A stretch of 64,000 bases of DNA from Phorcus lineatus (taxonomy: Eukaryota; Mollusca; Gastropoda; Trochida; Trochidae): assembly GCA_921293015.1 (NCBI GenBank), contig OV121085.1, positions 15,401,731-15,465,730 of the forward strand, written 5' to 3'. Positions 57,108 through 64,000 of this stretch are shown piece after piece. Made by a program: the position numbers and the translations under genes. Position 1 is the stretch's first letter, and each line of letters opens with the position of its first letter. The notes beneath the pieces were generated by a model that was not told the DNA's origin, made no database searches, and was given only the letters and a program-made list of their open reading frames with translations.

Positions 57108-58689
57108 TTATACACTGTCATTTATTCAATCCTTATGTAAACTCTGTAAACTGTATATGGAGGAGGCAGGATGGATTTATCGTTTTGCATTTGATGTTAA
57201 GCATGTTTTCTTGATTTAAGGAAGCAAAAGCTTCAAACAGCTAGATTACAGTCCACATTCTGGCTTTTCGTACCAGATAACGTATTGGAAAACGATAGAT
57301 CCTGACAACCAGTTGTGTTATGTATACGTCATACTTAAAATATAAGTTTACTGTTTATACAAGATTGTCATAGCAATGTACAACAAGAGCTTATTATTCA
57401 AAACCAGACAATCAATGTCCTCTCATATTCGACCCAAAGTGGGGATATGGGAAGATAATAAGAAGACGAAAGAGTCAGAGCCATTGTAATGACCAAGCTG
57501 GGTGCAACGCAAGGACAGATGCATTGAAGCTTCGCTGCAACCGAAGAACCTTCAGTAGACTGAAGAGACGTTTCAAGCAGATATTGAGGACAGTTGTAAG
57601 ATAATCGTCAAACCACTAAGGATTTTGTCTACCTGTCTCAGCCTTGTACAAAGCAAGCCTGAAAAGGATATTGGCAGACAACCGCAATTGATTTAACTAA
57701 AATATTTATACTCCTTTAATCATAGACTATAATTTCTTTGATGAAAGTAACTACATTTATAGAGACAGGGCAAATTGCTCCTGTGTCCGACTTAGTTTGC
57801 TTAGATAAAGCAGCGTAGACTGTGGCTATATGATTGTTGTTTGTCGCGGCTGCAACAGGCTTAAGTTGAATCTATTAATCATGGTATGGACAGGAACCCT
57901 CGAAGAAGTTACTTTAAACAACCAGTTATAACTATATATTAACATCTCTATTTTACTCTAATGGCACATATGTCCACTATTCTATGTCTGTCTATTCAAA
58001 TCGACGGTTTAGCGGTAAGATTAGCCTTTATACATCTTTCTAAGGAGAAACTCGGCCTCCTGGGTTGTTACATCATATCGTTATTTTTCCAGTGTCTAAC
58101 AAGCAAACAGATTATTTTTCTTGCAGCTTGGTTTTGTCCGAGGAAAACCATTACTAGAAAGTTGCACGTGATTATTTTGATAATTCAACTTAAGAATTTT
58201 AACCTAGAACGAGGTTGTTGTTATGGTTTATGTTTTGTAATTGTCTTGTATGATTCCATTCGCTGGTTATCTCTTTTTCACCAAAGACAGATAAATGAAT
58301 TTGCAAAGTGAGCTCAGGTAAGACTCATATGAACCTGTCTCCTGAGTGGATGAGGTTGGATATTTTTATCGCACACTTTAAAGCAAAACCATAAACTAAA
58401 CAAGAATTGTGCTTCTCTTCAGTGCTATGATTTGTGATCCATGTTATTTGCTGAAAAGGAGAGGTTGGGGGTAATAATATACTCGACCTTACACATTAAG
58501 ATGACTAGAAAACCTGGAACGTTATGTACAAATGAAAGACTGCTTTTTGGTAATCTCGTATCAAGCCGTTACACAAGGTTACTGTTTTTTTTAATAAGAA
58601 TCAAGCTGTGATCCGAGGACGAGGCGTATTAACGAATGTGATCACTATGATAGATAAAAAATATTTTAAAGATATGACCCCATCCGAAA
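57108..58689. other. Non-coding stretch
   Basis: The first ~60 bases are probably LINE 3' UTR (CTGTAAACTGTATATGG). The frame 57961-58311 (116 codons) has no motif. A G+C-richer patch at 57430-57660 is unassigned. Confidence 0.45.
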
Positions 58690-59090
58690 GAATCGATACG
58701 TTTCTTTCAATGGAATTAGAATTTCAGACACTGTGCATCTTAGAATTATTATATTTTGATATACTCTGCTTACTCTCTTGATCTTTTGTATAGCCACCTT
58801 GGCTGGCTTTTAGCCACTGAATTGTCTGGAAATAGGAATTTGATTACCAATCAAAATATTTTCTGCATCGCTGCTGAGACCAGATACAAAATGCTTGGAT
58901 GTGCAGACTAAACTGGCTTTGATATGGAGCAGTAGTTGCAAGAAATAATGTTACTGAGCTTAAGGTAGGATGATTATATTTGAATTGGTTTTTCCCCTAT
59001 TTTAAAACGGGATTTGTATGGGATAACACTGTGAAAGTGAATGTGTACAAGTTGCCATTTCACATAAATGTGTTTTTGCATACTCACTAT
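58690..59090 (+). repeat. Duplicated block S2 (paralogue of 48.1-48.8 kb)
   Basis: Partner of S1 about 10.2 kb away in the same orientation; shared landmarks are listed there. Confidence 0.6.
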
Positions 59091-60388
59091 TATAGAATCA
59101 CAATCGTAAGGAAATGATTAAGTGTTTAGTCGAAATAAATGAGCATTTTGATGAGTTAGTCATTAAACCATTTAATCATTTTAAAATATTCCATTTATTT
59201 TACTTTTACAAATTTTTAACCTTCCATCACAATGATATTTTGAGAGAGAACGAATGGTGAAAGTTTTGAATTTCTGACAGTTCTGAAATACTCATCAAAA
59301 TAGCCACTACGCTTTTTGTTGTGTTCGATGAGGTTATAATTCTGGCCATTATTTAGAAAAGTTCATTAATTCCAATGTAATGTCAACAGTTTAATGCCTA
59401 TCCCATATGCTTGAAAACATGAAATATGATTCTATTTTTAGATTATATTGCGTAAAATCCTACAAAATTGACGCTTGATAAGTGTTTATGAGATTATCTA
59501 TTGCACATTTAATTATTTTATGCATTATATATCCAGATATATAATCAGTACCATAACGAAAAGTAAAACTATGTTTACAGTTTCAATTTATTCAGTATAT
59601 GTTGCTTCCTGTTGAGTATCTGATATTTGCTAAGTTTTCATATTAGTTAATTTGGCAAAGTCTAAATCAATTATGTGATTTATCAACTGGTGATGCTTAC
59701 GTGTCAGGAAATAATTGGATTATGGAATACATGAAACGATTGTTGTATGATTCTTATGCATTGGTTATTGTAATAACTTAAAGGCGAAACTAACTACCTC
59801 CGAACGTTCATACATATTGTTGTACCTTCTACATTGGTAACCTTATGCTAATTGTAATGCTGCTGGAATTCAATGTTAATTGGTCATGACTATAGTATAT
59901 TATGTGACTATTTAGGCACAAATGTCGTAAGAAAAGATAATAGTATTAATATTATGTTTATAGCAAATACGTTCTTTGAAATTTGAATGTTACTGGAAAC
60001 TAAAAACATACAAGTACTGCGTGACTTTACGTCTTACATCATACAGTTGACTGTTCAAAGTGCACCATTAAAGGGTACGGCCATTTTCGTCAGTGAAAGG
60101 ATATTTCCATTGACTAAAGAACAACCATTTCATTTGGTTTGAATTTCTTCTTTCTCTCATGTAAGAGTTACGATTTAGAAATTTTCCTGTTTCGGTAACA
60201 TTTCGTATCTTAATGATATATTAAGGTGTCATCTCGTTATTCGGTTTTAAAATATATAGTCCAAACAAATAGACGTCATTATCAGCCACGTGACTGCATC
60301 ATTTATAAAAATAGAGCGATGGGCTCTGTAGCTCATCAGACTTTTGATAGAAATAGGTGTTTGGATTTAGACTGGGACCATATATAAT
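59091..60388. other. Non-coding stretch
   Basis: No gene or repeat recognised. Confidence 0.5.
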
Positions 60389-60418
60389 ACACACACACAC
60401 ACATATATATATATATAT
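60389..60418. repeat. Compound CA/TA microsatellite
   Basis: AC repeats (60389-60402) run directly into AT repeats (60403-60418). Confidence 0.9.
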
Positions 60419-60639
60419 GAACACAAGAAAAATGATACTTTGGATATTTATTTGGATAAATTAAAGCAGCCTTTATTATGAAGAAAAGAGAAAGTGAAAC
60501 AAAACAATATGTCAACATTTCTTTTTGGTACAAAAACAGAGATATCAAAATTTAAAAAATGCTTGAACTAGGGCACATTGGGACATTGTAAATTGTTATG
60601 TTGAGGAAAGAAAACAACAATGTATTTCTTAAAAGTTAT

Positions 60640-60880
60640 TCACAATCAAATAAAAAGGCCCATTGCCCTTTTTGGGTCAAGGGGTCACCGAACCTACAAT
60701 TTAGAATCCCCAGTGTCCAAGGAGTCTTCACACAATTTTTCAGCTCTCTAGACCTTTTGGAACTAGGGAAAAAGATGAAATTAGGTTTTTTAGGTTTTGA
60801 CCCCTGTGACCCCATTTGGGGTCATGGGGTCACCAAACCTACAATTTAGAATCCCCGTTGGCCAACTCAAATTTTCAATT
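60640..60880 (+). repeat. Interspersed repeat with duplicated GGGGTCACC block
   Basis: GGGGTCACC(G/A)AACCTACA followed by ATTTAGAATCCCC occurs twice (from about 60681 and 60826). Between them TGACCCC-ATTT-GGGGTCA (60807-60824) is a perfect 7-bp-arm hairpin. The frame 60598-60849 across it is not a gene. Confidence 0.6.
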
Positions 60881-61630
<750 letters not shown>

Positions 61631-63677
61631 CATACTCTAGTCATCCTCATTGATCTCATACTGCATGAGATTAATAATTGTAAAATATTTGATATTGAAA
61701 CGAAAGGGTTAATGATACATACTTGAAATCAACGTCAGTCATCTAATAGTAGGCCTCACTTGAAATATAGTTTGAGATAAAACAGTATCTTTCAGAACAT
61801 AGTTCCCCTCAAAGACTCTCTGTTACCCGAATCTCATTTTAAACTCATCAATGTAGCTTTACTTTACAAATTGCAATACAAAACTGATATCATCAATCTA
61901 TATTGATAACTTTGTTGAAACGCAAACTTATTCATATAGATAAACAAAAACTCCTTGTCTTTAGAGGAGAAGAATCTCTTCTTTTAAACTCGCCCAAAGG
62001 AATTCAGTGAATTAGCATCACCATCACATAGCTCTCGTCATAAAGGTTAACAATGAAACAGATAATTGAGATATACTCCTTTAAACATGCCTTAAAAAAT
62101 TGAAAAAAAAGTTATACGCAATGGGGAATCCAAAGTAAAATCTTGCATATTTATTATTATGATAACGTTTTCATGTGAATGCATTTGCTCATTAGGCCTC
62201 AAAAGTATAGTTGGTATCATAAACTGTAGAATAGTCGTCCTTCTGATAGTCATTCTGGTGCTTGTCAATCATGACTCTTGAGTGTGGTTTTGAGTGCAGT
62301 TGTGTAGTTTGAAATTGCTATAGCGTTACCACGACATCCGATTCAAAGCGGCAGAGATAATGCCCGTCTCATATCATATACACAGAAGATTTGCAATCGA
62401 TTTGTGAAATCTTCGAGCTGCAACCTAAACACTAATTCTAAGATTGGTGTCAATATTCTTGCTCAGAGATTTACGTGACTACATTTGATAATACTTACAT
62501 CAAGATATGTATGTGTGAATTATATATATATCAATACACACACTTGTCTCAGGTGTACAGTTGCATAATCACATTTACGTTTGATAGTTAGCCCTTTCTG
62601 CCATGACGGCTTCTTTACGTTGAACTTCTTTTTTTTCGGGATCACGATAATTGCTAGTTTGTTTCATGCCTTATGCTTTTTGATTCAGCAATTTAACGTC
62701 ATCACTGCTCGTTACAACAGCTTAATCAGTAGGCTGCCAGCCTTTAAGTCTATATCTGTTATTGTTTTTTCCAAAAAAGACATAGGAAGTTACAGATATC
62801 ATCACTTGTGAGATCTGCATAGTGTTCAACATTATATAACAGCATAGTGGTATTTAGAACACAAAACGCTTTTCAATTAATCTTCCTTAAACAAAGAGAC
62901 AGTTACGACATTGTTGTCGAAGCATCACGAAATAAATGTATACATCCATGGATATTGCATGACCATTCCGTCTCATTTTCATCCTCTTCAGCAATTTGTC
63001 ACATCAACCTCCTATTCATCAGTCACAGGAGATATTACTTGTCTAGACGCATGGTATAATAATAAAAGACCTGTGGCTGTAATTCAACCAGCTTCTTCGT
63101 TATGTTCGTAACAGTAAAACCATTTAGATTGAAAAACATTATTGATAACGCAAGTCTGCTGAAGTTACACATTTCATGTTCCTCTGTCATCAGATGAATC
63201 AATTTTATTTTCTTGATAGCAGTCATTAAATGACAATAAGGACAAATTTATTTTAGCTTTTTTTTTTAGCTCCTAATCGCTTTTGCTAAACCGTAACACG
63301 AACAACCTCTAACCAAGAGTTTTTTCTATTAATTCTGTGTAATAGGCAAATCATACCACTGCCTATTTCATTCATAGACTTACATATTTTTGCAAAGCAT
63401 TGTTGTCTATAAGTAAGTAACAAAGACAAATGCAAAAATGTACCATGAAATGTAGGATCGCTGAGTATCTACAGATCCGAACAACCAATAGCGTATAACA
63501 TTGACAATAGCACGTTGAAACCTTAAAGTGATTGTTAGGCTCGTAAGGAATGTCAGGGTTGAAAAACACCCAGACAAGTCCGAAAAAAATTACCAATGAA
63601 TGTTTTCTTTTGTCATCTTTTTCAAAATGATTATTAATAGACAGCTATTATTTATCCCCAGTTAATAACCTCCCTTT
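61631..63677. other. Non-coding stretch
   Basis: Several frames of 60-76 codons (62581-62811, 62847-63059, 62911-63111 +; 63035-63226, 63372-63596 -) have no motif. No gene is called. Confidence 0.5.
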
Positions 63678-63955
63678 TCTACTGACACAATAGCATACAC
63701 TTCCTGTCGACTCCAAATCGGCAAAAATGCATCAGAAAGTCTTTCGAAAACATAATCGATCAATGGAGCTGATTAACAAATAAATTATTAATTAATGTTG
63801 TTTTGACTGTAGTACTTTTTTCTGGAACATTCTGCCAATATCTCTCCAAAAAGGATTGTCAATAGTCAGTGACAAAATAGCATATACCTTCTATCAGTTT
63901 CCACACTACTAATTGCTTCAAAAAGTCTTTAGTGAACATAATATAAACAATCTTT
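63678..63955 (+). repeat. Two diverged tandem copies, ~190-bp period
   Basis: 63678-63765 and 63870-63955 share CTGACACAATAGCATACAC/GTGACAAAATAGCATATAC, AAAGTCTTT, CATAAT and a following AATC-A. They may continue beyond the window edge. Confidence 0.5.
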
Positions 63956-64000
63956 TGACACAGTGTCAATGGTTTTCCGCCTGGTGAAGATTCAAAATGC

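Noticed and set aside
57961..58311. 116-codon plus-strand frame
   Set aside because: Hydrophobic A+T-driven composition with no motif or neighbour supporting a gene.

Overview
This is a strongly A+T-rich, gene-poor stretch of animal nuclear DNA. I could not recognise one intact host gene, rRNA, tRNA gene or CRISPR array in it. The content is old and mid-age mobile elements set in non-coding DNA that has itself been duplicated several times. A mollusc (bivalve or gastropod) is the best guess. The grounds are SINE tails built on a GCGGCGTTAAAC core followed by CTCAC-type repeats, LINEs with a C-terminal Cys/His zinc-binding end, TGACCTTGACC repeats, Tc1-like elements and long CT/CA/TA microsatellites. 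This is inference, since no host gene is available to confirm it.

Layout. 1-3 kb: a local duplication and a tRNA-derived SINE head. 3.1-5.1 kb: a 5'-truncated LINE (family 1) with an open 579-codon reverse transcriptase frame, followed directly by the 3' end of another LINE (family 2). 5.9-9.3 kb: further LINE ends of both families. 9.8-9.9 kb: an 11/22-bp tandem array. 12.4-13.2 kb: a badly decayed Tc1-like transposase. 16.6-17.2 kb: TGACCTTGACC-type repeats. 18.4-18.9 and 28.3-29.8 kb: family-1 LINE ends with TCTG-repeat tails. 21.3, 22.6, 26.8 and 38.2 kb: SINE pieces. 24.8-25.7 kb: a non-coding TIR element. 26.9-27.4 kb: an unassigned coding-like remnant. 32.8-33.2 kb: a 4 x 105-bp tandem repeat. 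36.5, 49.6 and 56.2 kb: copies of a long-TIR fold-back element. 39.0-39.8 and 53.1-54.2 kb: internally deleted Tc1-like elements. 56.4-57.1 kb: a LINE end with one nonsense codon. 61.5 kb: a 137-bp CT microsatellite.

Under these insertions lies an older structure. Segments of about 1-6 kb recur in the same orientation and partly the same order. U1 (19.8-24.2) matches U2 (34.1-40.5). V1 (30.3-32.0), V2 (41.1-41.9), V3 (44.3-45.9) and V4 (51.4-52.6) match one another. Short W modules occur at 19.9, 20.5, 34.3, 34.7, 42.2 and 50.4 kb. A further pair lies at 48.0-48.8 and 58.7-59.1 kb. Several transposons sit in one copy and are absent from the paralogue, which gives an order of events. I could not link these duplicated blocks to a gene. 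They are the most interesting unexplained signal in the window, but nothing here demonstrates a new biological system.

All alignments were made by eye, with no database search or computed identity.
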